DNA of 64,000 nucleotides from Cherax quadricarinatus (taxonomy: Eukaryota > Arthropoda > Malacostraca > Decapoda > Parastacidae). Under the pieces are notes generated by a model that worked only from the letters and a program-made list of their open reading frames with translations, was not told the DNA's origin and did not search any database. The DNA lies in assembly GCF_038502225.1 (NCBI RefSeq), contig NC_091301.1:19254347-19318346 (forward strand), in the 5' to 3' direction. Of this stretch, positions 11,274-23,207 are shown one piece after another (the stretch's first letter is position 1; every line of letters begins with the position of its first letter). The translations under genes and the position numbers were made by a program.

Positions 11274-13483
11274 TAGTGGACCCTCCCTTTTCATTGATCT
11301 CCGTTATCGCTGATTTCTGTTTTCCCTGACTTTTTTTGTCAAAATATTGGCTCCTTTTTTGTCAATATCCTCCATTTTTGTCGATGGTATGGAACCTGTG
11401 TGGTGCCTAGCGCACAGACAAAGCTGCCTCCCACACACATTCTCAGGCAGTGTCACTTTGTTTCTCGGTGAGTGAACATATCCTGTGAGGTCATACGAAA
11501 CATTTTGTAATAATCCATTGCTTTTGGCACTTGTTTATTGTGTGTGACTGCTAAATAAGCCACCATGGCCCCAAAGAAAGCTCCTAGTGCCAGTCCTTTG
11601 GTAAAGAAAGTGAGGAACACCTTAGAAACGAAAAAAGAAATCGTTCAAAAATATGATAGTGGCATACACTTTTCCAAACTCAGCAGGATGTACGGGAAGG
11701 CACCATCAACCATCAGCTCCATTGTGGCAAAGAGAAATGCTGACGATGCGATAGGGGTGAATGCGATAACGAAACAGGTCCCAAACAATTGAAGAAGTGG
11801 AGAAATTGTTGTTGGTGTGGATCAGAGAGAAAGAGTTAGCAAGAGATAGTGCTGTGCAGTCCATAATTTGTGAAAAGGCAAGGCAGTTGCATGACTATCT
11901 CATAAAGAAACTGGCTGGAACGAGTGCTGTTGTTGGTGAATTTAAGGCCAGCAAAGGCTGGTCCAACCCCAACAAGTGTTCAATTGTGATGAAACAGGCC
12001 TGTTTTGGAAGAAAATGCCAAAGAGGACCTACATCACACAGGAGGAAAAGGCACTCCCAGGACACAAGTGCATGAAAGACAGGCTAACACACTTGTTGTG
12101 TGGTAATGCTAGTGGGGATTTCAAAGTGAAGCCTTTACTGATGTATCACTCTGAAAATCCCAGTGTGTTCAAGAAAAACAGTGTCATCAAGAGTAAACTG
12201 TGTGTGATGTGGAAAGCTAACAGTAGGGCATGGGTCACGAGGGAAATTTTCCTGGAATGGTTCAGTGAAGTGTTTGCCCCGAGTGTGAAGAAATACCTCC
12301 TGGATAATAAATTGCCACTCCAGTGCTTCCTGTTAATGGACAATGCTCCTGCTCATCCTCCAGACTTGGAAGACCAATTCTCCAAGGAATTCAGTTTTGT
12401 AGCAGTGAAGTTCTTGCTTCCTAACACCACTCCTCTCATCCAGCCCATGGACCAACAGATCATTGAAAACTTCAAAAAACAGTACACTAAAGCAACGTTT
12501 CAAAGGTGCTTTGGCATAACCTCGGACTCTGAATTGACCCTAAGAGAGTTCTGAAGGAATCACTTCAGTATCTTCCATTGCACAAGCCTTATAGATAAGG
12601 CTTGGCAGGGAGTGACTTCCAGGACGATGAACTCTGCTTGGAGAAAATTGTGGCCAGATTGTGTCCAAAAGAAGGATTTTAAAGGGTTTGAAGCTGACCC
12701 TGTCGACCCTACACCTGTTGTGTAATCAATTGTGGCATTGGAAAATTCCATGGGGTTGGATGTAAGTGGCCAGGATGTGGAAGAGTTGGTGGAGGACCAC
12801 AATCAAGAGCTAACCACTGATGAGCTGCAAGAGCTTCACCTGCAACAGCAACAGACCACAGCTCAGGAAATTGCTTCAGAGGAGGAGGAAGAGAGATGGA
12901 AGAAGATGCCTTCTTCAAAGATTAAGGAGCTTTGTGCAATGTGGACTAAGGTGCATTCATTTGTGGAGGAACTCACCCTGAGAAAGCTGTTGCAATCTAT
13001 GCTGGCAACATTTACAATGACAATGCCATGTCCCATTTTAGGCAAATCTTAAAGAGAAGCCAGAAACAGACCTATCTGGACAGGTATTTTGTGTGAAAGG
13101 GGTCCAATGACTCTCAAGCTGGTCCTAGTGGCGTTAAAAAACAAAGGAGGGAAGTGACCCCAGACTTGGTAGCTAGAGTCCTAATGGAGGGGGATTCCCC
13201 TTCCAAACAAAAACCTCTCTTCCCTCTCCCCTCCTCCCTGTCTTCCATCCATCAACAACAGCCTTCAATAAAGGTAAGTGTCATGTTGAATGTTCATTCT
13301 TTTGTGCATGTAAATCTATCTTTAGGGTAAAAAAAAAATCTTTTGTTAATACTTCTGGGTGTCTGGAACGGATTAATTGGATTTACATTATTTCTTATGG
13401 GGAAAATGGTTTCCATTTTCGCCAATTCCCGTTTTTGCTGATCGCTCTGGAACGGATTAAACACGAAAACCGAGAGTCTACTG
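11274..13483 (+). mobile_element. Tigger/pogo DNA transposon copy T2
   Basis: Plus-strand Tigger with end AGTGGACCCTCCC at 11,274-11,287 and opposite end GAGAGTCTACTG ending at 13,483, followed by TA. About 2.2 kb, the size of T3 and T4. Its left end abuts the right end of T1 in a near-perfect palindrome (GGGTCCACTATAGTGGACCC). The outer parts of the TIR have decayed (C to T at position 1). Confidence 0.85.
11565..13100 (+). pseudogene. Tigger transposase, T2, broken
   Basis: The N-terminal helix-turn-helix (CENP-B/psq type) is seen in MAPKKAPSASPLVKKVRNTL... with EIVQKYDSGIHFSKLSRMYG. Catalytic DDE_1 motifs: FNCDETGLFWKKMP near 11,977 (first Asp), LLMDNAPAHP near 12,335 (second Asp), PLIQPMDQQII near 12,440 (third Asp, DDD triad). 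The C-terminal acidic tail (VSGQDVEELVEDHNQELTTD) is near 12,770-12,830. Frame changes at about 11,790 and 11,970, a stop at 12,552-12,554 and further frame changes break it. No functional protein can be made. Confidence 0.88.
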
Positions 13484-13612
13484 TATTAAGTTTGGGATGG
13501 GGAGCCAGGGCTACCTTCACCTGACTTCCTACAAATAAGTACTACTCGCAAATATTTTTAGGTAAGTAATGAATGTACTGTGTATGTATTTTACTTTTTA
13601 TTGTGTTTTTTA

Positions 13613-13880
13613 ACATAAAGAAGGAACGCTGTAGCAAGCCTACAGGCCCATGCGAGGCAGGTCCAATTCTCCCACCAGCTTAAGCCAATGCCTTAATCTA
13701 GTCAGGTCAATCACATTCATTTAAGGGGGGGGCACAGCATCTGACCTAATAGCACAAGCTAGTCAGGTCCAACTCACACCCACCCACACCCACTCATGTA
13801 TTTATCCAACCTATGTATTTTTAAAACTACACAATGTCTTAGCTTCTATGACAGTACTTTTAATGCCTAGTTCTATTACT
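13613..13880 (-). mobile_element. CR1-group LINE 3' end fragment
   Basis: Matches, on the minus strand, the last coding codons and 3' UTR of the CR1 copy at 24,965-26,184. Shared pieces are GGCCCATGCGAGGCAGGTCC, AGGTCCAACTCACACCCACC and ACTCATGTATTTATCCAAC. Heavily 5' truncated. Confidence 0.85.
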
Positions 13881-13951
13881 AACTTAATATAAGTTAGTGT
13901 AAATTTGCTGTCTGGCATTTATATGCATTTATAAGTGAAAAAATGGCATTC

Positions 13952-14145
13952 TGCTTTCCAGCGATGTTTCCTTTCCGGCGATAGCCTAGAACCTAAGCTG
14001 CCGTATAAGTGGGGCCCTTCTGTAATGTATACTAGAGCTGATTCCTCTAAACATTTAAAAATATGCCACAAACCCACTACCAATTCACTTACTGACCTAT
14101 TCTTAGGAACAGAACCCTGTTGTTGAGTGAGGAGAGGCTGTACAG
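13952..14145. mobile_element. MITE family M, decayed copy M4
   Basis: Its right part (ACTTACTGACCTATTCTTAG ... GAGTGAGGAGAGGCTGTACAG) matches M1 (38,355-38,664), and its centre shares AGAGCTGATTCCTC and ACATTTAAAAATAT. It is shorter than M1-M3 and the left end is diverged. Confidence 0.6.
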
Positions 14146-14369
14146 TATATGAATTATTTTTAATACACAATGGATTTATGATAAAATAAGTACTATACAT
14201 CTTTTTCACCTATCATACATTGCTGAATGATCCTTATGGATTTAGCTCTTTCCATGAATGAACAGTAGGACCCCTGTATCTACAGGGGATATGTCACAAG
14301 AACCTCCCATGGATGCCGAAATCGTGAATAGTAGGGAACCCTAAATATAAGTCCTATACATACCTATTA

Positions 14370-15657
14370 GCCAAACTTGAGTCCCAGAAATGGGAAGTAC
14401 AATCCCTGCACTTTAACCCTTTCAGGATTTCGGATGTACTAGTACGGCTTACGCACCAGGGTTTTTGACGTACTAGTACGCCTAAATTCTAGTGCCCTCA
14501 AATCTAGTGAGAGAAAGCTGGTAGGCCTACATATGAAAGAATGGGTCTATGTGGTCAGTGTGCACAGTATAAAAAAAATCCTGCAGCACACAGTGTGTAA
14601 TGAGAAAAAAAACTGACCATGTTTTTGGATTAAAACCGACTTTGCGCTGTATTTTCATATGGTATTTATTGTTGTATTCTAGTTTTCCTGGTCTCATTTT
14701 ATAGAATGGGAGACATATTACAGAAATTGAGATGATTTTGACTGGTTTTACAATGAAAAGTACCTTGAAATTGAGCTCAAAGTAGCAGTAATGTATAATT
14801 TTTACCAAAATTCAAAAGTAAACAAATCATGCTAAGCATCCAATACACGTCAACTGGTGAGTCTAATATTCCTTCACAAGTGCGCTGATATTATTTATGC
14901 CATTTCTACACTAATGCAGTAGTCTACATAACAGTAAATCTTCGATTTTTTGAGAAAAAAAATTCAAAGTGGAAAGCAAAAGAATGTAAGAGGGGCGTGG
15001 GGACGTGACTAATGAACAGAGGAAATGTTATTTTAGTGCCAGGAAAGTCTTTCTTGTTTATTCTGGACCCTATTTGGAAATTGGCATCTTTTGAAATTTG
15101 TGTAAAATTGGCAAAATTGCTAAATTCTGACCACTGTATTGGATAGTTGAAATCGATAAATGGGTGGTTTCTTGTACTCATTCGATAGAAAAAATGGAGT
15201 TCTACCAAAATAGTTATGATTTTTGTTGACTAGTACACTGGAATTGGCCGAAAATAGGGCTCAAAGTGGGCAAAATCGCCAATGCATAAACATCGTCGAG
15301 ACCGCTAACTTCGCGAGAGCATAATTCCGTAAGTTTTCCATCAAATTTCATACTTTTGGTGTCATTATGATCGGGAAAAGATTCTCTGTCTTTTCATAAG
15401 AAAAAATAATTTTTTTTTTTTAATTGGGGTGACCCTGAGAACAAGTCTGGGAGAGGGTCTGGGGGACCCTGAAAGGGTTAAAGGAAAGGTTTGGGATATT
15501 GGCAGTTTGGAGGGACTTCTAAACTGTCATATCTGAGTGCCTCTGTAAAGACAGCGATTATGTATGAGTGAGGTGAGTGTTGAATGATGATGACAGTATT
15601 TTCTTTCTTTTTGGGTCAACCTGCCTCGGTGGGAGACAACTGACGTGTTGAAAAAAA
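14370..15657 (+). mobile_element. RTE-like LINE 3' tail inserted in MITE N
   Basis: A 3' UTR fragment (CCAAACTTGAGTCCCAG ... GGGTCAACCTGCCTCGGTGG ... A-run) that matches the reverse complement of the 3' UTR of the RTE-like LINE near 41,870-42,130. It is flanked by the 12-bp duplication ACATACCTATTA (14,358-14,369 and 15,658-15,669) and ends in A(8), as expected for target-primed reverse transcription. Confidence 0.9.
14417..15477. mobile_element. TTAA element copy D (CAGG subfamily)
   Basis: 1,061 bp, ends CCCTTTCAGGATTTCGG and CCCTGAAAGGG, TTAA at 14,413-14,416 and 15,478-15,481. Inserted in the RTE LINE tail. The corresponding uninterrupted site is at 42,084-42,087 (opposite strand) in the RTE copy. 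No coding capacity. Confidence 0.92.
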
Positions 15658-15859
15658 ACATACCTATTAAAAAGTTTAATTGATAAATAATGCACAATTG
15701 GTGGAGAAGCCCTTCACAGCTTCTCTTAGGCTTTAAAGAACTTCCAACATCACAACTTTTGCATTTTGAGGCAATTAATAAGGAAAATTAAGGGTTATTT
15801 TGGGGCCACAGTAAACCTCAGATAACTGAAACTGCAGATACAGGGGACCTACTGTAATA

Positions 15860-16430
15860 AACTTGAGCATTTCCAATCACACTCGCATGCTACTCCTGTT
15901 TACACTAATGGTCCTCAATCTTGTGAGGTGTTATATGCAGTTATTGTTCTTGATCTCATGATTCAAGGACACCTGCTGGAGTCTTCTAATATTTTTCACA
16001 AGTCATATATATTCCGTTACCATTATATACTACAGTGAAACAGTTTTCGCCATTCCCTACACCCCCTCGTCCTTAACATTCAGTGCTGGCTGTGTCATAT
16101 GTAGAGCATAAAAGGAAGGACATCTTTTGCTGGTCTGCAACTATTCTGGTGCTCAGGGTAATGAACTTGCAAGATTTTCTGAACATTTTGCATTTCAGAT
16201 GATTCCAATCCCTTGCTTAACATTTCCTAATTTTTATTTTTTTCATTACTCTGCTCTCCCAGGAACTGCACTTTTGGCAATCCTCCTTTCATCATTGTCA
16301 GTTGTAGGGTGGGGTAATAGTTCTCTTATGATTATGAATTGGACACAAGGCTTATGCATTGATATTTCATGAAGAAGTGACCAACACCTGCATTATCAGT
16401 CTGTCTTTTTGAATGATTGCCTCATTCATT
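15860..16430. other. no recognisable feature
   Basis: AT-rich sequence between the MITE and a short retroposon. No ORF with recognisable motifs, no clear repeat ends. Confidence 0.5.
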
Positions 16431-16590
16431 AGATTATTATTACATTTATAGGAAAGCTCTAAACCCACAGGGGGTCATACAGCACCCAGGGGAATGTGAG
16501 ATATTTGGATTTGAACCAAGGATAGCACAGGTCCAATTCCTTAGATCAAGAGCCCCTTACCAACATCAAGGAACCTCCCTTGAAGGATCA
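16431..16590 (-). mobile_element. bipartite short retroposon, copy 1
   Basis: On the minus strand it reads from CCTTCAAGGGAGGTTCCTTG through GGTAAGGGGCTCTTGATC, an unrelated middle, then CTGTATGACCCCCTGTGGG and a TAA-rich tail. The head and tail match the start and end of the I-type LINE at 17,636-31,240. Other copies: 35,583-35,750 and 52,942-53,112. Confidence 0.75.
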
Positions 16591-16756
16591 TTAGAGAGCA
16601 CTTGAACTCCGTATTCAACCTCTTCTTCAATGCCCTAATGCACTTACCCTTGGTGAAAAAATTAAATAGGAGCATACAGCATATACTTTAGTATAGATTG
16701 AGATTCAAAGGCCTTTTATTGGGGGGGGGGGGGCAAAAAATTAGATGGGTCGACTC

Positions 16757-17070
16757 ATTCACACTCTCTCACACACACACTCTCTCTCACACACTCTCTC
16801 TCACACACTTTCACACTCTCTCACACTCTCACACTCTCTCTCACACTCTCACACTCTCTCTCACACTCTCTCACACTCTCTCTCACACTCTCTCTCACAC
16901 TCTCTCTCACACTCTCTCTCACACTCTCTCTCACACTCACTCTCACACTCACTCTCACACTCACACTCACTCTCACTCACTCTCACTCACTCTCACACTC
17001 ACACACTCACACTCACTCACTAACTCACTCACTCACTCTCACACTATCTCTCTCTCTCTCTCTCTCTCTC
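16757..17070 (+). repeat. (CT)n/(CACACT)n microsatellite
   Basis: About 310 bp of TCTCTCACACTC-type units ending in pure (TC)n. It creates long spurious His/Ser/Leu ORFs. It borders a LINE 3' end on its right and may have grown from that element's tail. Confidence 0.95.
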
Positions 17071-17230
17071 AACAAATCAGCCGTATCCCACCAAGGCAGG
17101 GTGGCCCAAAAAGAAAAACTAAAGTTTCTCTTTTCAAATTTAGTAATTTGTAGAAGAGAAGGGGTTACTAGCCTCTTGCCCCCAGCATTTTAGTCGCCTC
17201 TTACAACACGCATGGCTTACGGAAGAAGAA
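17071..17230 (-). mobile_element. LINE 3' tail (RTE-like), minus strand
   Basis: Contains AATCAGCCGTATCCCACCAA, GGCAGGGTGGCCCAAAAAG, GTCGCCTCTTACAACACGCA and GAATTCTGTTCCACTTCCCC. The reverse complement of these pieces recurs at 47,020-47,195 in the plus orientation. The CCTGCCTCGGTGGG-like core relates it to the RTE LINE tails at 15,620 and 41,875. Confidence 0.7.
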
Positions 17231-17635
17231 TTCTGTTCCACTTCCCCATGGAAATAAGAGGAAATAAACAAGAACAAGAACTAGAAAGAAAATAGCAGAA
17301 AACCCAGAGGGGTGTGTATATATATGCTTGTACATGTATGTGTAGTGTGACCTAAGTGTAAGTAGAAGTAGCAAGACGTACCTGAAATCTTGCATGTTTA
17401 TGAGACAGAAAAAAAGACACCAGCAATCCTACCATCATGTAAAACAATTACAATCTTTATGGGTAATATTTCTGAAGGGTGATATCTATAAATGTAGTCC
17501 CTGTACTGAAGAACACAAGAGTAGAGAACCACTGCAGTAGGCCTACTGGCATATTAGGAAGATCTTGCCCTCAGTCACACATTCCACTCATCTATAATTA
17601 TTGCCAAACCAGTTTTAATTCCTATAAACCTCTTC
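17231..17635. other. no recognisable feature
   Basis: AT-rich sequence that may continue the LINE tail to its left. No supported gene. Confidence 0.4.
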
Positions 17636-18165
17636 AAGGGGGGCTCCTTGGCGTGGTGAAGAGGCTCTTGGTCTGAGGAATTAGACCTGTCGGTCTCCTT
17701 CCTCAGACCGAACCTAATTACCCCCCAATCCCCCGTTCCCTATCCCATCCTCCCCTTTTTCCTTTCCTCCTCCTCCTCCCCACCCCTCCCTTTTGCCCTT
17801 CCTTTTTGGCCTTTGGGTTTTTTTTTTTTTTTCCCACAGGCACGCTAGTTCCTAGGTAGGGGAAAGGGTACCGGGGTCCATCCCATTCCGTTGAGGTTCT
17901 TGGCAATGGCGTAGTTTGCCGTGGAATCTGGATTGCCTGGGGATGTCCCGATCCCTCTCCGGTATCCCGGAGGGTGGCTTTGGGTGTCTCTCGGGCGACG
18001 GGTGTATCTCTGGAAGCCACCTTTCGGATTCCGGGGTGGTGGCCGAAGGAGGTATGCTTTGTGGCGGATTTCTGGCCGCCCTCTCTTTTGTCCACTGAGG
18101 TAGCTCAGCAGATGTGAGGTTGCTATCCCGGATTGCTGGTTTACTGGCATGATGGGTAGGGTATT
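17636..18165 (+). other. 5' end and 5' UTR of the I-type LINE
   Basis: Starts near GGGGGGCTCCTTGGCGTGG and is GC-rich with pyrimidine tracts. Its first 90 or so bases align with the head of the short bipartite retroposons. Minus-strand ORFs here (17,718-18,168) are compositional and show no motif. Confidence 0.6.
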
Positions 18166-18371
18166 CAAAGTTTATTCTCTATAAAGATTACAATGTTGAA
18201 TTTACAGAATTTGGTTGTTGTGTGGTTTACATGTAGTTAAATAATGATTACAGAGTGTACCACTAGAACGCCTAGCATGGCTAGGCATTTCGGGCAGACT
18301 TAGTTTAATTCTTTATTTTAAAATATTACAAATTATGAGGTAAGTTGGTATTATGGCTAAGTGACTAAATA

Positions 18372-20689
18372 CAGTGGACCCCCACATAGCGACTTTAATC
18401 CGTGCAAGAGGGCTCATTGTTATGCGAAATGATCGGTATGCGAATGAATTTTCCCCATAAGAAATAATGGAAATCAAATTAATCCGTGCAAGACACCCAA
18501 AAGTATGAAAAAAAAAAAAATTTACCACATGAAATGTTAATTTTAATACACACAAACTGAAAAAGGCATGCACAATTACATGACACTTACTTTTATTGAA
18601 GATCTGGTGATGATTGATGGGATGGGAGGAGGGGAGAGAGTTAGTGTTAGCGTTTAGAAGGGGAATCCCCTTCCATTAAGACTTGAGGTGTCGAGTCCTT
18701 TTCTGGGGTTACTTCCCTTCTTCTTTTAATGCCACTAGGACCAGCTTCAGAGTCACTGGACTTCTTTCGCACAACATATCTGTCCATAGTGGCCTGTACC
18801 TCTTGTTCCTTTATGACTTCCCTAAAGTGTTTCACAACATTGTCAGTGTAATAGTCACCAGCACGGCTTGCAATAGCTGTGTGAGGGTGATTTTCATCCA
18901 TGAAGGTTTGCACTTCAAGCCACTTTGCACAGATTTCCTTAATCTTTGTAGTAGGCAATTTCTTCAATTTCTCTCTCCCCTCCTTCGAACCAGTTTCCTC
19001 AGGTCTGGCCTCTTGCTGTTGAAGTTGATCTATCAGCTCATCAGTGGTTAGTTCTTCATTGTCCTCCTCCACCAACTCTTCCACATCATCCCCACTAACC
19101 TCCAACCCCAAGGACTTTCCCAATGCCTGGCATAGGATTCTCAGGGTTAGCCTCAAACCCTTCAAAATCCCTTTGGTCTACACATTCTGGCCACAGTTTC
19201 TTCCAAGCAGAGTTCAAGGTCTTCTTAGTCACTCCCTCCCAAGCCTTACCTATAAGGTTTACACAATTGAGGATATTAAAGTGCTCTCTCCAAAACTCTC
19301 TTAGAGTCAGTTGAGTTTCTGAGGTCACTACAAAGCACCTTTCAAACAGAGCTTTTGTGTACAGTTTTTTGAAGTTTGCAATAACCTGCTGGTCCATGGG
19401 CTGCAGGAGAGGAGTGGTATTAGGAGGCAAAAACTTCACCTTAATGAATTTCATGTCCCCATAAAGTCGCTCTGCCACGTCTGTAGGATGACCAGGGGCA
19501 TTGTCTAACACCAGGAGGCACTTAAGTTCTAATTTCTTTTCAGTTAGGTAATCTTTCACATTGGGGGCAAATGCATGGTGTAACCAGTCATAGAAAAAGT
19601 CCCTAGTGACCCATGCCTTACTGTTTGCCCTCCACAGCACACACAAATTCTCCTTGAGGACATTCTTTTGCCTGAACGGTCTGGGAGTTTGAGTGATACA
19701 CTAATAAAGGCTTCACTTTGCAATCACCAGTAGCATTGGAACACATCAACAAAGTAAGCCTGTCTTTCATAGGCTTATGTCCTGGGAGTGCCTTTTCCTC
19801 CTGAGTAATGTAGGTCCTGCTTGGCATTTTCTTCCAAAACAGGCCTGTTTCATCACAATTAAACACTTGTTCAGGTTTCAGTCCTTCACTGTCTATGTAC
19901 TCCTTGAATTCCTGCACATATTTTTCAGCTGCTTTGTGGTCCGAACTGGCAGCCTCACCATGCCTTATCACACTATGTATGCCACTACGCTTCTTAAATC
20001 TCTCAAACCAACCTTTGCTGGCCTTAAATTCACTCACATCATCACTAGTTGCAGGCATTTTTTTAATTAAATCCTCATGATACTTCCTAGCCTTTTCGCT
20101 TATGATCGCTTGAGAGACGCTATCTCCTGCTAGCTGTTTTTCATTTATCCACACCAATAAGAGTCTCTCAACATCTTCCATCACTTGCGATCTCTGTTTC
20201 GAAAACACAGTTAAACCTTTGGCAAGAACAGCTTCCTTGATTGCCTTTCTGTTGCCCACAATAGTAGCAATGGTTGATTTGGGTTTCTTGTACAACCTGG
20301 CCAGGTCGGCGACACGCACTCCACTTTCATACTTATCAATGATCTCTTTCTTCATCTCTATAGTAATTCTCACCCTTATTGCTGTAGGGTTGGCACTAGA
20401 AGCTTTCTTGGGGCCCATGGTCACTTATTTTGCAGATAAAATCACCAAAAACACTGTAATAATACGAAATGTTCCGATTGTATGCTTGGATGTTACCGCG
20501 GAGGCTGGCTGGTAAACAATGCCACCGGCGGCACATGTGAGGCTGGCTAAGGGCGCACATTGGACGCGTCTTGGACGAAGAGCGGTGAGCAGGTTTTTGA
20601 GCAGTATGCGAGGCAAAATTTTTGCGATAAAAGCGAGCGGTATGCGGATTGAACGTTATGTGATGCCGACGGTATGCGGGGGTCCACTG
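18372..20689 (-). mobile_element. Tigger/pogo DNA transposon copy T3
   Basis: 2,318 bp, ends CAGTGGACCCCCACATAGCG and CGGTATGCGGGGGTCCACTG, TA at 18,370-18,371 and 20,690-20,691. The same locus in LINE copy 2 (49,866-49,867) is empty with a single TA, which proves the boundaries. Confidence 0.95.
18647..20424 (-). pseudogene. Tigger transposase, T3, two frame changes
   Basis: Starts at MGPKKASSANP (ATG 20,418-20,416). The N-terminal HTH is seen in EMKKEIIDKYESGVRVADLA. A CENP-B-type second DNA-binding region includes KGWFERFKKRSGIHSVIRHG. Catalytic region: FNCDETGLFWKKMPSRTYIT (first Asp), LLVLDNAPGHPTD near 19,495 (second), PLLQPMDQQVI near 19,400 (third). The acidic tail is EDVEELVEEDNEELTTDELI. 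Frame breaks near 19,650-19,690 and 19,100-19,160. Apart from these the protein is readable from end to end, so this copy is fairly young. Confidence 0.9.
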
Positions 20690-21090
20690 TACTAGTTTGT
20701 GAGTTTAGCAATGTGAATGCTTTTGTTTTGGCACAGTACATAGTTTCAGTATTGGAGTATCATAGGATTCATTATTTTAAGATTGAGATTAATATTTCTG
20801 TTTATGGTCAAATGGGTGAGTGAGTGTAAGTGTGAACCACCAGGTGGTATTCGTGTAGTTAGTTGATGGGGTTTATCAGGGACATAAGATGTTTTCTAAT
20901 GGTAGTTTTGAAGGTGATGAATGTGTCTGCAGTTCTAGAGTTCTCAGGTAGGGTGTTCCAGATTTTAGGGCCTTTGACATACATTGAATTTTTGTAAAGG
21001 TTTAGTCGGACACGGGGAATGTCGTAGAGATGTTTGTGTCTGGTGTTATGCCTGTGGGTTCTGTCACAGCTATTAAGAAAGCATTTTAGG

Positions 21091-22040
21091 TCAAGGTTGA
21101 TATTGGAGTTTAAGGTCCTGTAGATGTAGATTGCACAGTAGTAAGTGTGGATGTACTGAACAGGGAGTAAGTTTAGATCTATGAAGAGTGGGGGGGGGGT
21201 GTTGCCAGGGATGGGATTTAGTGATTATTCTTACTGCAGCTTTTTGTTGGGTTATTATTGGCTTTAGGTGTGTTGCTGCAGTTGATCCCCAAGCACAAAT
21301 AGCATAGGTGAGGTATGGATAAATAAGTGAGTGGTATAGTGTGAGAAGGGCATTTTGCAGCACGTAGTATCGTGTCTTGGAGAGGATCCCAACTGTTTTG
21401 GATACTTTTTTGGTTATGTGTTGGATATAGGTGCTGAAATTCAGGTTGTTGTCAAGGTATAGGCCTAAGAATTTGCCCTCATTATGTCTGGTAATTAGAG
21501 TGCATCTCCTGCTCTGCTACTAAACATAATGTAGTAGGTTTTGTCAGTGTTAAGCGTAAGTTTATTGGCTGTCATCCAAGTCGATATTTTGATCAGCTCC
21601 TCCTTAACAATGGTGTTGAGGGTGGCAAGATTAGGGTGAGAGATGACATAAGTCGTGTCGTCAGCAAAGAGAATGGGTTTCAGGTGTTGGGATACGTTTG
21701 GAAGATCATTGATGTATATGAGGAAGAGCAGGGGACCAAGGACACTTCCCTGCGGAACTCCAGTATCAAGTGGCCGTGTTGTTGATGCTGTGTCTTTAAT
21801 GGTAACATACTGATACCTATTAGTAAGGTAAGATTTGAAATAAGCAAGCGCATGGCCTCTTATACCGTAATGGTCAAGTTTGTGGAGTAGGATGTCGTGG
21901 TCTACTGTGTCAAAAGCTTTTCTTAGGTCAATAAAAATTCCTAGTGGATATTCCTTATGGCACGGGTTCCATGCTGCATCTGCGCTACTTGCGGTGCTGA
22001 GGTCCTCTTGGGCTCGGAGGGAGATTTCTGGCCCTTTCAT
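21091..22040 (-). pseudogene. CR1/L2-group reverse transcriptase fragment
   Basis: Contains GIFIDLRKAFDTVDHDILLH (RT motif A), TGVPQGSVLGPLLFLIYIND (motif B) and ILFADDTTYVI (motif C). A thumb region follows (GILSKI, LILYHSLIYPYLTYAICAWG). It is interrupted by a stop or frame change at about 21,490-21,500. The first codons of the ORF to the right of 21,963 are read-in from the I-type LINE. Confidence 0.88.
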
Positions 22041-22134
22041 TCCTCCTAGGAACTATCCCTCCCCGGTCCCCCCTTTTTTTATTCTTTTTTTTTTTTTATT
22101 TTTATTTTCTTTTCTTCTTTCTTTTTTTTCTTAA

Positions 22135-23176
22135 CCCTTTCAGGGTCCGTCCCGTAGATCTACGGCTTTACGTTCAGGGTCCAAACCGTAGATCTACGCC
22201 ATGAGCTCAGCTCACTCTGATAAACTGTGAGTGGTACATTTGGGCCTAGATATGAGAGAATACATCTATGTGGTATGTGTGCACCACATAAAACAGATCC
22301 TGCAGCACACTGTGCATAATGAGAGAAAAAAAATGAAATCATGATTTTTCGATTAAAACAGCAACTTTGCAGTGTTTTTTCGTATGTTTTTTATAGTTGT
22401 ATTTGCGATTTCTTGGTCTCATTTGATAGAATGGAAGACATATTACAGAAATAGAGATGATTTTGATTGGTTTTAGCATTGGAAATGGCTTGAAACTGAG
22501 CTCAAAGTAGCGGAAATGTTAAATTTTTGCCGATATTCAAGAGTAAACAAACGACCTCACACATCTAATACACACCAGCTGGTGGGTCTAATATACATTC
22601 ACAAATATGGTGATGATATTTATATAATTATTACAATATTGCATAACAGTAAATCTTCTATTTTTTGGTGTGAATAAAAATTCATTATGTGAATAAAAAA
22701 TCAAAATGGAATTTATTTGTAAAGCCTCAAAACATAACTAATGAACAGAGGAAATGTTAGTTTCGTGCCAGGAATGCCTACATTGTTCATTCTGGACCCT
22801 ATTTTGAAATTGGAATATTTTGAACTTTGTGTTAAATTGGCCAAATTAACAATTTCCGATCACTTTATTTTGTAGTTGAAACAGTTGACTTGGCGATTTC
22901 TTGTGCTCAATCGATAGAATAGAAGTAATACTAGTGAAATAGCTAAGAATTTGGTTGATTGGAATAATGTAATTGGCCTAAAATGGGAGTCAAAGTCGGC
23001 AAAATCGCCGATTCGTAAATATCGCTGACACATCAAAATTCGTGAGAGCATAATTTCGTCAATTTTCCACCAATTTTCGTACTTTTTGTTTTATTACCTT
23101 CACAAAAAGATTCTCTACGATTTCATAAGAAAAAATAACAAATTTTTTTTTTGAAATATCTTGGACACTGAAAGGG
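22135..23176. mobile_element. TTAA element copy E (CAGG subfamily)
   Basis: 1,042 bp, ends CCCTTTCAGGGTCC and GGACACTGAAAGGG, TTAA at 22,131-22,134 and 23,177-23,180. Inserted in the I-type LINE between the 5' UTR and ORF1. Near-identical in organisation to copy F, in inverse orientation. No ORF. Confidence 0.93.
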
Positions 23177-23207
23177 TTAAAAACAAAAAGAAAGAAGTAA
23201 CCTAACC

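Larger units (their letters stand above)
14263..15854. mobile_element. MITE family N with nested LINE and TTAA element
   Basis: Inverted ends CAGTAGGACCCCTGTATCTA and, at the right, GCAGATACAGGGGACCTACTG. They match in about 19 of 21 positions. The interior is split by an RTE LINE tail (14,370-15,657). Without the insertions the element is about 300 bp. The ends resemble Tigger TIRs (CAGTGGACCCC), so it is probably a Tigger-type MITE. Confidence 0.8.
18166..21963 (-). mobile_element. CR1/L2-group LINE copy 1, 5' truncated
   Basis: Minus-strand LINE whose 3' end (CTTTATAGAGAATAAACTTTG on the minus strand) lies at 18,166 and whose coding part is cut at about 21,963. It is split by Tigger T3 (18,372-20,689). 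It is closely similar to copy 2 at 47,855-50,085, which gives an uninterrupted version of the Tigger site. The 3' UTR holds the palindromic motif TGCCTAGGCA-like shared by several LINEs here. Confidence 0.85.

Noticed and set aside
16698..17153. 151-codon His/Ser/Leu-rich ORF
   Set aside because: Translation of a (CT)/(CACACT) microsatellite; open in several frames because the repeat has no stop.
17718..18168. basic, proline-rich minus-strand ORFs
   Set aside because: Compositional ORFs in the GC-rich LINE 5' UTR, antisense to the element, no motif.
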